DNA of 64,000 bases from Paraglaciecola mesophila KMM 241. Lineage in GTDB: Bacteria; Pseudomonadota; Gammaproteobacteria; Enterobacterales; Alteromonadaceae. The notes beneath the pieces are model-generated. The model made no database searches, had not been told where the DNA came from, and worked only from the letters and a program-made list of their open reading frames with translations. Location of the stretch: positions 16,676-80,675 of the forward strand of contig NZ_BAEP01000051.1 of NCBI RefSeq assembly GCF_000315015.1, in the 5' to 3' direction. Position numbers and translations under genes: made by a program. This document shows positions 56,477 to 64,000 of the stretch, one piece after another (within the stretch, counting starts at the first letter, position 1; each line of letters begins with the position of its first letter).

Positions 56477-57002
56477 TAATACCTAGTTGCGGGACTGTAA
56501 AGTCGCGCATTATAGTGAACAAATTTCTTCAACGCTATGACACTGAAGACACTTTATTAAAAACTTCAATCGCTGAATGATTAACCACTTTACTCGTCAT
56601 TAACTAAGCAGGTGATAGAACCACATAAACTACGCTGTGAAGTAGGATAAAACCATTATTTTTTACGCTATTTTAGCTCGCATATTGACATAACTTTGGC
56701 CAAGTTAACGTGCCGAGTGCCAAGCTAATGCAAGTTATTAACCAATAGGATAACTTAGCCAAAAGAGTGCAATGCCGCGTAATGGCTCACTAATTGCTGT
56801 TTTCAATGTTTGTATCGTCATGCAGTGCAACGTCAGTTTATTCAACTACTCGACCTACGAGGTCAAGAGTAGCTGATAAATGAGTCATACAGATGTCTTG
56901 AATTGCCGCTAGATGATAAACATTGCTTGACGAAACCTCCATGCTGGTACAGGTTGTATCTCGTAACCAATCCCTATTATAACGGAGCCTCTCGGTACGC
57001 TT
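56477..57002. other. Divergent intergenic region speA / GNAT-nitrilase gene
   Basis: 526 bp without a supported gene. It contains the stem at 56846-56872 (CTACTCGACCT and AGGTCaaGAGTAG, with a two-base bulge) and, near 56975, the TATTATAAC segment that could be a -10 box of the plus-strand gene. Confidence 0.55.
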
Positions 57003-58565
57003 ATGCACGATAATAATTGCTCAACCCCCTCGATGGATGATCCAGAACATATTTTGGAATTACGCCATTTAACCATAGATGATTATGCCGACGTAAAAGA
57101 GCTTATGGACATCGTCTATTCTCAAGTTGGTGGGGCCTGGCCTTTGAAAAATTTTCAATCTCAGTTGAATGTTTTTCCTGAAGGGCAAATCTGTATAGAA
57201 GATAAAGGCAAGGTTGTCGCTGCCGCCATTTCAGTGATAATCGATTACGATAAATTTGGTGATAAACATACTTATGAAGACATTACAGGTGATGCCTATA
57301 TGTCTACTCACGATCCAAAAGGTGATGTGCTTTATGGTGTAGACCTTTTTGTGTCGCCTGAGTATCGAGGGTTGCGATTAGGGCGACGCCTGTATGAAGC
57401 ACGCAAAGAAGTGTGTCGGAATCTAAACTTAAAATCGATTGTGGCCGGTGGGCGTATTCCTAACTACACCAAGTATGCTGCGCAGATGTCACCTTATGAA
57501 TATGTTGAGCTAGTGAAATCAAAAGATATTCACGATCCAATTCTAACCTTTCAATTATCCAATGGCTTTGAAGTAAAACAACTGCTTAAAGCGTATTTCC
57601 CTGAAGATAAAGCGTCTCGTGGTTACGCTACGCTGCTTCAATGGCACAATATTTACTATGACCCTGAAGAGCCTGAGTTGTTGGGTAGCCAACGCAACTC
57701 AGCGCGTATCGGGTGTATTCAATGGCAAATGCGTTATTTCAATGATGTGCCTGAGCTACTCCAGCAAGTTGAGTATTTCGTGGATGCCTTGTCTGATTAC
57801 AAATGTGACGTCGCACTTTTCCCTGAGTTTTTTAACGCACCACTAATGGGGATTAAGCAGGCTGATACGTCTATAGATGCGATTTGGAATTTAGCCACTT
57901 ACACAGATGAGATCCTCACCGAAATTTCCCGTTTAGCCGTCTCATATAACATTAATGTTATCGCCGGGTCAGTGCCGGTTATCGAAGAAAATGAACTGTA
58001 TAATGTGAGCTATTTTTGTCACCGAGATGGCCGTGTTGAAAGCCAATATAAATTACATCCTACACCTCATGAGAAAAAAGATTGGATCATGCAAGGGGGG
58101 AATCAATTACAAGCATTCGATACTGATTTTGGTAAAGTTGGCATACTGATTTGTTACGATGTTGAGTTCCCTGAACTGGGCCGTTTATTAGCCGAGCAAG
58201 ACATTCAAATCTTGTTCGTTCCGTTTTGGACTGACACCAAAAATGGCTACCTGCGCGTACGTCGTTGCTCTCAAGCTAGGGCGATAGAAAATGAATGTTA
58301 TGTGGCTATTGCTGGCAGTGTAGGTAACCTTCCCAAGGTAGATAATGTGGATATTCAGTACGGTCAAACCGCTGTGTTTTCCCCGTCTGATTTCGCATTT
58401 CCTCATGATGCAATCGTGTCAGAAACGACACCGAATACTGAAATGACGCTGATCGTAGACTTGGATTTTGATAAGTTGAAACAACTTAAAAATGAAGGGT
58501 CCGTGCGCAACTACTTAGATCGGCGTCGCGACTTATACGAAGTAAAATGGAAGGGTCCGAAGTAA
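57003..58565 (+). CDS. GNAT acetyltransferase / carbon-nitrogen hydrolase fusion
   Basis: A 520-residue fusion: GNAT domain (about 15-220; acyl-CoA loop YRGLRLGRRLYE) and nitrilase-family hydrolase (about 235-505) with the Glu-Lys-Cys triad in LFPEFF, QYKLHPTPHEK and LICYDVEFPE. Such fusions occur widely in bacteria and have no proven substrate. Neighbourhood to speA suggests an amide or acyl derivative of agmatine/putrescine, which is only an inference. Confidence 0.85.
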   Translation: MHDNNCSTPSMDDPEHILELRHLTIDDYADVKELMDIVYSQVGGAWPLKNFQSQLNVFPEGQICIEDKGKVVAAAISVIIDYDKFGDKHTYEDITGDAYMSTHDPKGDVLYGVDLFVSPEYRGLRLGRRLYEARKEVCRNLNLKSIVAGGRIPNYTKYAAQMSPYEYVELVKSKDIHDPILTFQLSNGFEVKQLLKAYFPEDKASRGYATLLQWHNIYYDPEEPELLGSQRNSARIGCIQWQMRYFNDVPELLQQVEYFVDALSDYKCDVALFPEFFNAPLMGIKQADTSIDAIWNLATYTDEILTEISRLAVSYNINVIAGSVPVIEENELYNVSYFCHRDGRVESQYKLHPTPHEKKDWIMQGGNQLQAFDTDFGKVGILICYDVEFPELGRLLAEQDIQILFVPFWTDTKNGYLRVRRCSQARAIENECYVAIAGSVGNLPKVDNVDIQYGQTAVFSPSDFAFPHDAIVSETTPNTEMTLIVDLDFDKLKQLKNEGSVRNYLDRRRDLYEVKWKGPK

Positions 58566-58716
58566 GTGAGCGTTAACTAATTTAAATCTAAATTCTATTG
58601 CCAACTAAACTGGTAGCACAGAAAAAGGTTACTCTCGTGCTGCCAGTTAGATAAAAACAACGCTTAGTTACGTGCGAGTTAAGCAAAGATTAGTGGTCAC
58701 TAACATTTGCTTTTTT

Positions 58717-58938
58717 TTACCCTTCGTATTGAAAAACTTCTTCTAATGACTGGCCAAATACTTCGGCAATTTTGAAGGCAACTTCTAAAGTTGGTGAATA
58801 CTTACTTTTTTCTATTGCCATGATCGTTTGTCGGGTCACTCCTACCAGTTCTGCCAATTCTTTTTGGGTCATTTCATCAGCAAAAAAACGTAATTCTCGG
58901 ATCTTATTTTTGATTGGAACATTTGCCACTTTAGGCAC
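58717..58938 (-). CDS. XRE-family transcriptional regulator (YozG-like)
   Basis: A 73-residue protein that is almost entirely a lambda-repressor-like helix-turn-helix: MTQKELAELVGVTRQTIMAIEKSKYSPTLEVAFKIAEVF. Its start overlaps the end of the membrane-protein gene by 8 bp. Such pairs of small regulator and membrane protein are common in bacteria and are probably autoregulated. Confidence 0.9.
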   Translation of the reverse strand: MPKVANVPIKNKIRELRFFADEMTQKELAELVGVTRQTIMAIEKSKYSPTLEVAFKIAEVFGQSLEEVFQYEG

Positions 58939-59395
58939 CTTTTCTATAGAAAAATACTTGGCTCGAATAACGTGCCACTTCGGAAATAATAAAACTGAAA
59001 AATAAAATATTTGCGCTTAAAAGCGGAAAAGTAGCGACTGCATTTTGGCCTTTAAATTCAGGAAAAAACGAGCTCAATAATATATGACCTAAGGTCAAGA
59101 TAACACCCAAAATAAGTACGCTATAGCCAACGCTGTTCGCTCTCATTTTGTACAATTTGTCTCGCTCATCAGAAGGCTGTTGTGCATCGCTTGGATTACA
59201 TATTGCAATGACAGTATGCAGAATAATTTCTACTACGACTGTAGTGACTACTGCTTGGAACAATAGCTGAACCGCAGCAATATTTGCCTGCTCTAAAGGC
59301 ATCGAACCTAGACTCAAAACATTGATAAAATAGTAACCAAAAATACATACCGTAGATATCAGCGATACCCAAATGCTTTTCTCTTCAAATGACAT
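58931..59395 (-). CDS. Four-helix membrane protein paired with XRE regulator
   Basis: A 154-residue protein with membrane segments at about 10-32, 40-65, 88-108 and 122-142 and a conserved-looking cytoplasmic loop PSDERDKLYKMRANSVGY. The DERD-x5-RA pattern is typical of small membrane proteins placed with XRE regulators (DUF2178-like). Function unknown. Confidence 0.75.
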   Translation of the reverse strand: MSFEEKSIWVSLISTVCIFGYYFINVLSLGSMPLEQANIAAVQLLFQAVVTTVVVEIILHTVIAICNPSDAQQPSDERDKLYKMRANSVGYSVLILGVILTLGHILLSSFFPEFKGQNAVATFPLLSANILFFSFIISEVARYSSQVFFYRKGA

Positions 59396-59433
59396 GCTTG
59401 CTCACCTTATAGCGTTAAAGGTGATAAAATATA

Positions 59434-59468
59434 TGTTAAATTTTACTCAGTGTAAAATATTTTTAACA
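59434..59468. promoter_or_regulatory. Inverted repeat in the promoter of the XRE operon
   Basis: TGTTAAA (59434) with TTTAACA (59462), and inside TTTTAC (59441) with GTAAAA (59452), form nested inverted pairs 40 to 75 bp before the first gene. It is a good candidate operator for the small XRE regulator. Confidence 0.45.
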
Positions 59469-59509
59469 TTTGGTTGTATTTTATATTCTTTATGAGGATT
59501 TTCTGGTTA

Positions 59510-59947
59510 TCATTCACCTATATCTTCGTTCCACAGTTCTGGTTTATCACGAATGAAATCATTCATCAGGGTGATGCACTCCTGATTATGCAGCACTTGC
59601 GCGTTCACCCCGCGGGAGGTCAAAAGAGACTCTTCGCCCATAAATGTCTGATTTTCACCAATCACTACTTTTGGGATACCGTAAAGTAGAATAGTACCGC
59701 TGCACATGCTGCAAGGTGATAATGTGGTGTAAAGCGTCGATTCTTTATAAACCCGTGCTGGTTGACGCCCCGCATTTTCAAGCGCATCCATCTCACCGTG
59801 CAATATTGGGCTGCCACTTTGCACGCGCTTATTGTGACCTCGTCCGATAATTTCACCATTGTGCACAAGTACTGAACCAATGGGGATACCGCCTTCTGCC
59901 AAGCCCAATTTTGCTTCGTCAATCGCCGCTTGCATAAATTTGTCCAT
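59510..59947 (-). CDS. Cytosine deaminase of the yeast Fcy1 type
   Basis: A 145-residue zinc deaminase: LHGEMDALENAG (His ligand and proton-shuttling Glu) and LSPCSMCSG (two Cys ligands). It is similar to yeast cytosine deaminase over its whole length, including GGIPIGSVLV, RGHNKRVQ, YTTLSPC and the C-terminal WNEDIGE. It likely converts cytosine to uracil; most bacteria use the unrelated CodA. A guanine or other nucleobase substrate cannot be excluded. Confidence 0.85.
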   Translation of the reverse strand: MDKFMQAAIDEAKLGLAEGGIPIGSVLVHNGEIIGRGHNKRVQSGSPILHGEMDALENAGRQPARVYKESTLYTTLSPCSMCSGTILLYGIPKVVIGENQTFMGEESLLTSRGVNAQVLHNQECITLMNDFIRDKPELWNEDIGE

Positions 59948-60357
59948 GAGAACCTCCGTGATTATGTGAGTAGTGTAATAAAAATGGGTAATAAAAATTG
60001 TTTAAGAACATACCGGTGCTCGCAGCTGTCTCTTTGTGTTACCACATCACCTTCGTGCGCGACGCTAAACGGATTGCTTCGCCAGCCTCAAGCTAACTGT
60101 GTTACAAACCATAAGCGTACGGAAATATCTAGACACGCTTCAAGCATAAGCTAATCAAGTCGCTATGATAATATGGTCTGTCACTTGAGGATTATGTTTT
60201 TGCCTCAATACTACTTTCAGATATCACCATTGGGGGATTCGATAGGCATAACTATGCTGCCATTTTGAGTTTTAGCGAATGCTGCTATTTTCTTTAGATA
60301 CTTTAAGAAAAATGTCATGGGTAGCCGCTATTATAAATTAAAACCCAGGAGGAAAGA
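59948..60357. other. 410-bp intergenic region before the PHP phosphatase gene
   Basis: No gene supported. Near the right end CGCTATTATAAAT may be a -10 region and AGGAGG six bases before the ATG is a strong ribosome binding site. No other structure was seen. Confidence 0.55.
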
Positions 60358-61110
60358 ATGACATTATTGGTTGATACGCACTCGCATACGGTCGCCAGCA
60401 CACATGCATATAGCACTGTGCATGAGTACGCTGTGCAAGCCAAACTAAAGGGGATGCAAATGTTCTCACTCACTGAACATGGCCCGTCGATGCCTGACTC
60501 TCCTCATCCATGGCATTTCGGTAACCGCCATGTTCTACCGCGCTTTGTAGATGGCGTTGCGATATTACGCGCAATCGAAGCGAATATTATGCCGGTCGAT
60601 GGTGGACACGATATTCCAAATGGTCTTCTCCCCTTTCTCGATTTTGCCATCGCGAGTTTTCATGAGCCCGTGTTTGCGCCAGCAGGGAAAGCGCAAAATA
60701 CCCAAGCCATGATAGCCACTATAGAAACGGGTGACATACAGATTATTGGCCATCCGGGGAATCCTAATTTCCCCATTGATATAGGTGAGGTGATCCGAGC
60801 CGCAAAAGACAACAATGTGGTGTTAGAAGTGAATAACAGCTCATTTAAAGGCTCGCGTTCTGGCAGCTCCCCTATTTGCAAACAGGTACTTGAGATGACA
60901 GACCAGCTCGATTGGAAGGTGGTATTTTCAAGTGATGCACATGTGGCATACGATATTGGGAATGATGCTTCAAGTAGCGCGTGTGCTGAGGAAGTTGGTT
61001 TTCCCGTAGAGCGAATTGTAAATCGCGACGCACATCACTTTTTGGCGTTTTTGGCCCAGCATAATAAGCCTGTCGCTACCGAGTTGCAGGATTGGTTAGC
61101 CGCACTCTAA
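60358..61110 (+). CDS. ycdX: PHP-family phosphatase (YcdX)
   Basis: A 250-residue PHP-domain hydrolase with metal ligands in VDTHSHTVAS, LTEHGPSMPDSPHPWHF, IASFHEPVF, IGHPGNPNFPID, EVNNSSF and SSDAHVAYDIG. E. coli YcdX binds three zinc ions and has phosphatase activity on unknown substrates. Start follows CAGGAGGAAAGA, a very strong site. Confidence 0.92.
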   Translation: MTLLVDTHSHTVASTHAYSTVHEYAVQAKLKGMQMFSLTEHGPSMPDSPHPWHFGNRHVLPRFVDGVAILRAIEANIMPVDGGHDIPNGLLPFLDFAIASFHEPVFAPAGKAQNTQAMIATIETGDIQIIGHPGNPNFPIDIGEVIRAAKDNNVVLEVNNSSFKGSRSGSSPICKQVLEMTDQLDWKVVFSSDAHVAYDIGNDASSSACAEEVGFPVERIVNRDAHHFLAFLAQHNKPVATELQDWLAAL

Positions 61111-61150
61111 TTGGATGACCGTTGCCTATGATTGCTTAAATGAGGGCTAA

Positions 61151-61178
61151 GTGGCTTTGCTTAGCCACAACATTTTTT
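61151..61178 (+). terminator. Terminator after ycdX, overlapping the end of the SEC-C gene
   Basis: GTGGCT and AGCCAC pair around TTGCTT, with AACATTTTTT after. The stem overlaps the stop codon of the converging gene. Confidence 0.75.
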
Positions 61179-61493
61179 ATATTTTTTACCGCTTCCACAG
61201 GTGCAGGGATCGTTTCGATTCGGGGTTTTAACGAATGTCTGTGTACCTGGCAAATTGAGTAGGGTATCGAGTTGAATCGTATTTTCAGGCTGATTAGTAT
61301 CTACGGTGATTTCAGCATAAAGATTGTGCTCAGCTAGAACAGATTTTAGCTCAGCTTCCCTTTCATACGTCTGCACCGATATCTGTAGCGGTGCATTTTC
61401 GCTGCCTACCTTGGTTTTTCGCTGAGTGTTGTAGCCAAATCTCTGGTACTTTTCCCGGGGATCTATTCGGCCTTTGAAGAAAAACTTAGACAT
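61161..61493 (-). CDS. SEC-C metal-binding motif protein (PBPRA1643 family)
   Basis: A 110-residue protein with C-terminal SEC-C motif CTCGSGKKYKKCCG, a zinc-binding element like that of SecA, and the N-terminal FFFKGRIDPREKYQRFGYNT. Family members are conserved in marine gammaproteobacteria; function unknown. Confidence 0.88.
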   Translation of the reverse strand: MSKFFFKGRIDPREKYQRFGYNTQRKTKVGSENAPLQISVQTYEREAELKSVLAEHNLYAEITVDTNQPENTIQLDTLLNLPGTQTFVKTPNRNDPCTCGSGKKYKKCCG

Positions 61494-61713
61494 GTTTGTT
61501 CCTTGGAACGTTAAAAAAGGGCGCAGATACTAGCAGGCTTTCCCGCAAGTCCCTATTAATTATTTTTTAGTCAGTAGTGTTATCAATCTGTACGTAATCG
61601 TAAATGGTATGGGCTTTAATACCTACGTATTTCGCTGGTTATTTCCTAACCAAATTTATTGCTGTTTAATCCGCGCCATCTGAATTCGACTCATCTTAAC
61701 CCAAGGAATAACC

Positions 61714-62109
61714 ATGTTGAAAACTATTAAAACCGTTGCCGTTATCGCCGTATTTTATGGCGCTTTTTCTTCAGTAGCGCAAGCCGATGTGGCTGAAGAC
61801 TTACAAAATATTTGTACTATCGTTAAAGCCGACGACAAAAGTGAATTGCGCAAGAAAATGAAAAAAGTGGAAAGTGACTATCGCTTAAAGCTACAAGATT
61901 ACTATACGGGTATTAGTTGCGAGGGAGAGAGCCTAATTCGTATTGCGTTTTTAAATAATGCGTTAGAAACGGGCGAGCTGATGATCAAAAAAATGCCTAA
62001 AAGCCTACTGAATTCACCAGAAAGTGACGGTAAAACCTTGCAAGCGTGGGTGTCCGAAAGACAGCTTATGGCGTCACCGATCGCCAGCGTTTTGAACGAG
62101 CGGATCTGA
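61714..62109 (+). CDS. DUF3718 family secreted protein
   Basis: A 131-residue protein with signal peptide (MLKTIKTVAVIAVFYGAFSS...AQA) and a mature part with two Cys (ICTIV and ISCEG) probably linked by a disulphide. It resembles DUF3718 proteins of Alteromonadales. Function unknown. Its stop codon touches the repeat at 62109. Confidence 0.82.
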   Translation: MLKTIKTVAVIAVFYGAFSSVAQADVAEDLQNICTIVKADDKSELRKKMKKVESDYRLKLQDYYTGISCEGESLIRIAFLNNALETGELMIKKMPKSLLNSPESDGKTLQAWVSERQLMASPIASVLNERI

Positions 62110-62164
62110 TACCTATTCCAATAAATTTTCCCTGAGTGATTAACTATTTTACTGGGGCTGGTAT
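62109..62164. repeat. 56-bp inverted-repeat element (second family)
   Basis: It starts with ATACCTATTCCAATAAA and ends with the reverse complement of ATACCAGCCCCAGTAAAA. The right part (reverse complement) then continues TTAATCACTCA, as does the copy at 54408. It may be two element ends brought together, like the palindrome at 35772 for the first family. Confidence 0.6.
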
Positions 62165-62188
62165 GACGGTACAAAAGGTTTCAAAAGT

Positions 62189-62219
62189 AAAAACGGCTCT
62201 TTTTTTGGGGAGCCGTTTC
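62189..62219 (-). terminator. Terminator of the membrane protein gene at 62250
   Basis: AAACGGCTC and GAGCCGTTT pair; on the minus strand the stem is followed by TTTTAC. Confidence 0.8.
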
Positions 62220-62249
62220 ATAATTCAAAAATACTATTCAATATCTTGA

Positions 62250-63023
62250 TTAGTCGTCCAATGAAGCACCACTGATTGGCTCTAGGAAAATCTGCACATA
62301 AGACGCGTATATACTCACTAAAATTACTGGTAGGACAATAAGTAAACCCAAACCTAGGGTAAACATACCAAAAAGAAACATCGGAATTAAAGTTAGCCCG
62401 TACCAGAAAAAGGGTAGGGTGTTTAAGAAGCAGGCGACGAAGCTAAGTCTTAGTGCTGCAAACACAGATAAATCATGACGAATAATCAATACCGGAGCAA
62501 ACCACAATCCCATCATCAATGGAATGAGCAATAAAGTCGCGATTAAAACAGAGATAGCCAAACTATTAACGTCAAAATCAGCAGGTAGCGTATCTACATT
62601 TCCGCTGAGCATCGTAAGGTAGGTGTCTCCTAGCGTTATCCACATAATGAGACCTGAAAGCACCATGCTCACAAAACCTAGCCCAACCAATTTAGAGAGA
62701 TTGTGTTTAAAGCCCGCAAACATATATTGACTGGTAAATTCTTTGCCTTGACTGGCTTCATAACAGCCGAGCATAAGCCCTGCAATGAACACGTAATTCA
62801 GTAGTCCGCCCGCTATTTGCCCTACAATCGGGATGATCGACATTACCAGAGAAAAAACAAACCAAATCAAAATACAGGTAACCCAAGCGCCAGGGTTGCG
62901 CTTAAATTGATGCTTACCCTCACGCAACCATGAAATGACATCTTTAGTTTTACACACTTTGGGGAAAACCAGACGGTATTCTTCGCCGCTGGGTGATGAA
63001 GGTGAATAAGGAGAGGGGTGCAT
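62250..63023 (-). CDS. BPSS1780-type multi-pass membrane protein
   Basis: From ATG 63023 the protein has 257 residues: a short cytoplasmic N-terminus with WLREGKHQFKRNPGAW, then five or six membrane segments. The WL-x-G-x5-F-x5-W pattern before the first helix is typical of the BPSS1780 family. Function unknown. The frame extends to 63146, but the upstream part is not protein-like. Confidence 0.75.
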   Translation of the reverse strand: MHPSPYSPSSPSGEEYRLVFPKVCKTKDVISWLREGKHQFKRNPGAWVTCILIWFVFSLVMSIIPIVGQIAGGLLNYVFIAGLMLGCYEASQGKEFTSQYMFAGFKHNLSKLVGLGFVSMVLSGLIMWITLGDTYLTMLSGNVDTLPADFDVNSLAISVLIATLLLIPLMMGLWFAPVLIIRHDLSVFAALRLSFVACFLNTLPFFWYGLTLIPMFLFGMFTLGLGLLIVLPVILVSIYASYVQIFLEPISGASLDD

Positions 63024-63333
63024 AAAAAATTTACTCTTTGTTATGTAAGACGTTGAACACGAACCGTATATCCTGTCAAAGCGCACTCGTAAGAACAAGT
63101 TGTAATGGAGTCGTATGTGTAACTCAGTGTTGCCAATATCCCACATTTACACGCTATTAGCATCACAATATGCCTATTATTCTCTATTTTTCAGCATGTT
63201 ATATCTTGGCATTAAAATCGCATATAAGTGTTTATGGATAAACTATGCAGCAATCAGACAACAGGAAATGAACAGCTTTGAGTTCTCACTTTTCAGTTGA
63301 CACATTGTTTGCTAAAAATTACAGGAGACAACC
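63024..63333. other. 310-bp intergenic region
   Basis: Contains the promoters of the minus-strand membrane protein and the plus-strand small protein. No other signal recognised. Confidence 0.5.
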
Positions 63334-63516
63334 ATGTATTTCTTCGTCATCATAGTATGTGCTTTGACCGCACTAGTAACATTGCGAAATGTAGCTATGT
63401 TAGGAGGAGTAGTGCACGGTCTTGTAAAGGTAGTTTGTTACTTAGGGTTGATCATATACATGGTAAGTACCTTAGTAAGAGTCATACTAAATCGCTTGAA
63501 TTTTCGAGCAGCGTAA
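63334..63516 (+). CDS. Small two-helix membrane protein
   Basis: A 60-residue protein with two hydrophobic stretches (about 1-14 and 27-48) and a basic C-terminus VILNRLNFRAA. ACAGGAGA eight bases before the ATG and the 15-bp gap to the next gene support translation. I do not recognise the family. Confidence 0.6.
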   Translation: MYFFVIIVCALTALVTLRNVAMLGGVVHGLVKVVCYLGLIIYMVSTLVRVILNRLNFRAA

Positions 63517-63531
63517 ATATAAGGAACTAGA

Positions 63532-63942
63532 ATGAAAAATACATTTGCCAAAACAGCTATGGTGATCTTTGTTGCTTCACTATCTCTTGCAGCTTGTAGC
63601 GAGAAGAAAGAAGAGACGACCGGTGATAAGTTAGATTCAGCTGTGCAAACCAGTAAAGAAAAAATGGAAGCAGCTGGCGAGAAGTCCAAAGACGCATATG
63701 AAGATGCTAAAGAAGAAGCATCTGATGCCTATGAAGATGCCAAAGACGATGCGTCTGAAGCTTACGAAGACGCGAAAGACGCTACCACCGAAGCGTACGA
63801 AGACAGCAAAGAGAAAGCGTCTGAGTGGATGGAAAAAAGTAAAGACAAAGCAAGTGAAATGAAAACTGATGCAGCTAATGCTATGGAAGACACTTGTGAA
63901 GATGCTAAATCCGAAATGAACGCAGACGATACCGACTGCTAA
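63532..63942 (+). CDS. Lipoprotein with 11-residue amphipathic repeats
   Basis: A 136-residue protein: signal peptide with lipobox LAAC (Cys at about residue 22), followed by a charged, helical chain. Residues about 53-107 are made of five 11-residue units of the form DAYEDAKEEAS, as in LEA-like or apolipoprotein-like helices. Two Cys lie near the end (DTCEDAKSEM and the final C). It may be an outer-membrane or periplasmic stress protein; role inferred only from shape. Confidence 0.8.
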   Translation: MKNTFAKTAMVIFVASLSLAACSEKKEETTGDKLDSAVQTSKEKMEAAGEKSKDAYEDAKEEASDAYEDAKDDASEAYEDAKDATTEAYEDSKEKASEWMEKSKDKASEMKTDAANAMEDTCEDAKSEMNADDTDC

Positions 63943-64000
63943 TTTCGCGCTTTCCTGTTAATTCGGGAATACCGCGTACAAAAATGCCGCTTCTTAATAG

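Noticed and set aside
59930..60154. 75-codon plus-strand frame upstream of ycdX
   Set aside because: It begins inside the deaminase gene on the other strand and has no protein-like pattern.

Overview
The window looks like an ordinary chromosomal stretch of a marine gammaproteobacterium of the Alteromonadales, closest in style to Alteromonas/Paraglaciecola/Glaciecola. This is judged from gene order and protein character (DksA, RpoH, PcnB and GlmS all of gammaproteobacterial type, a dedicated marine sortase system, DUF3718 and SEC-C family proteins); no database search was possible. No rRNA, tRNA, CRISPR array, prophage or complete insertion sequence was seen.

Layout. 1-9.6 kb: housekeeping genes: the end of a prolyl aminopeptidase, dtd, a GNAT/hot-dog protein (MadA/YiiD), rpoH, an EAL-HDOD protein, ftsX-ftsE-ftsY with divergent rsmD, and yhgN plus a DUF416 gene. 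9.8-19.2 kb: a small HTH protein, pepB, then the conserved run sfsA-dksA-gluQ-pcnB-folK-panB-panC, faced by panP, a PLP-dependent aspartate decarboxylase that supplies beta-alanine for PanC. pcnB has no usable ATG/GTG/TTG start and most probably begins at AUU, as in E. coli. 19.3-25.7 kb: a degenerate EAL protein, a TrmB-like methyltransferase, a YadGH-type ABC exporter, an AhpD-like protein, and a hydrolase-esterase gene split by a 266-bp MITE-like element.

25.9-33.1 kb is the most distinctive block: a complete proteobacterial dedicated sortase system. It holds a class GN sortase, its VIT/VWA target with a C-terminal LPQTA sorting signal, an OmpA-like PdsO protein and, divergently, the PdsR/PdsS two-component pair. 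Four tandem 18-bp repeats sit directly before pdsR. 33.1-44 kb: yjjX, an MBL-fold hydrolase, a MetR-like LysR regulator, a hybrid histidine kinase, a DUF445 protein, an AidB-like acyl-CoA dehydrogenase with a divergent PaaX-like regulator, and a periplasmic haem protein (DUF3365) preceded by four 16-bp tandem repeats.

44-54.4 kb: glmS-glmR-glmU, where paired TTTCGAAA palindromes next to the glmR start suggest autoregulation; a diguanylate cyclase; an alkylation-repair operon (Ada/AlkA fusion, Ogt) with a DMT transporter; and a serine hydrolase. 54.5-64 kb: speA divergent from a GNAT-nitrilase fusion, an XRE-regulator/membrane-protein pair, a yeast-type cytosine deaminase, a YcdX-type PHP phosphatase, several small conserved proteins, and a lipoprotein built from 11-residue repeats. 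Two families of short inverted-repeat elements are scattered across the window (23956-24221 with 35772-35803; 54408-54438 with 62109-62164).
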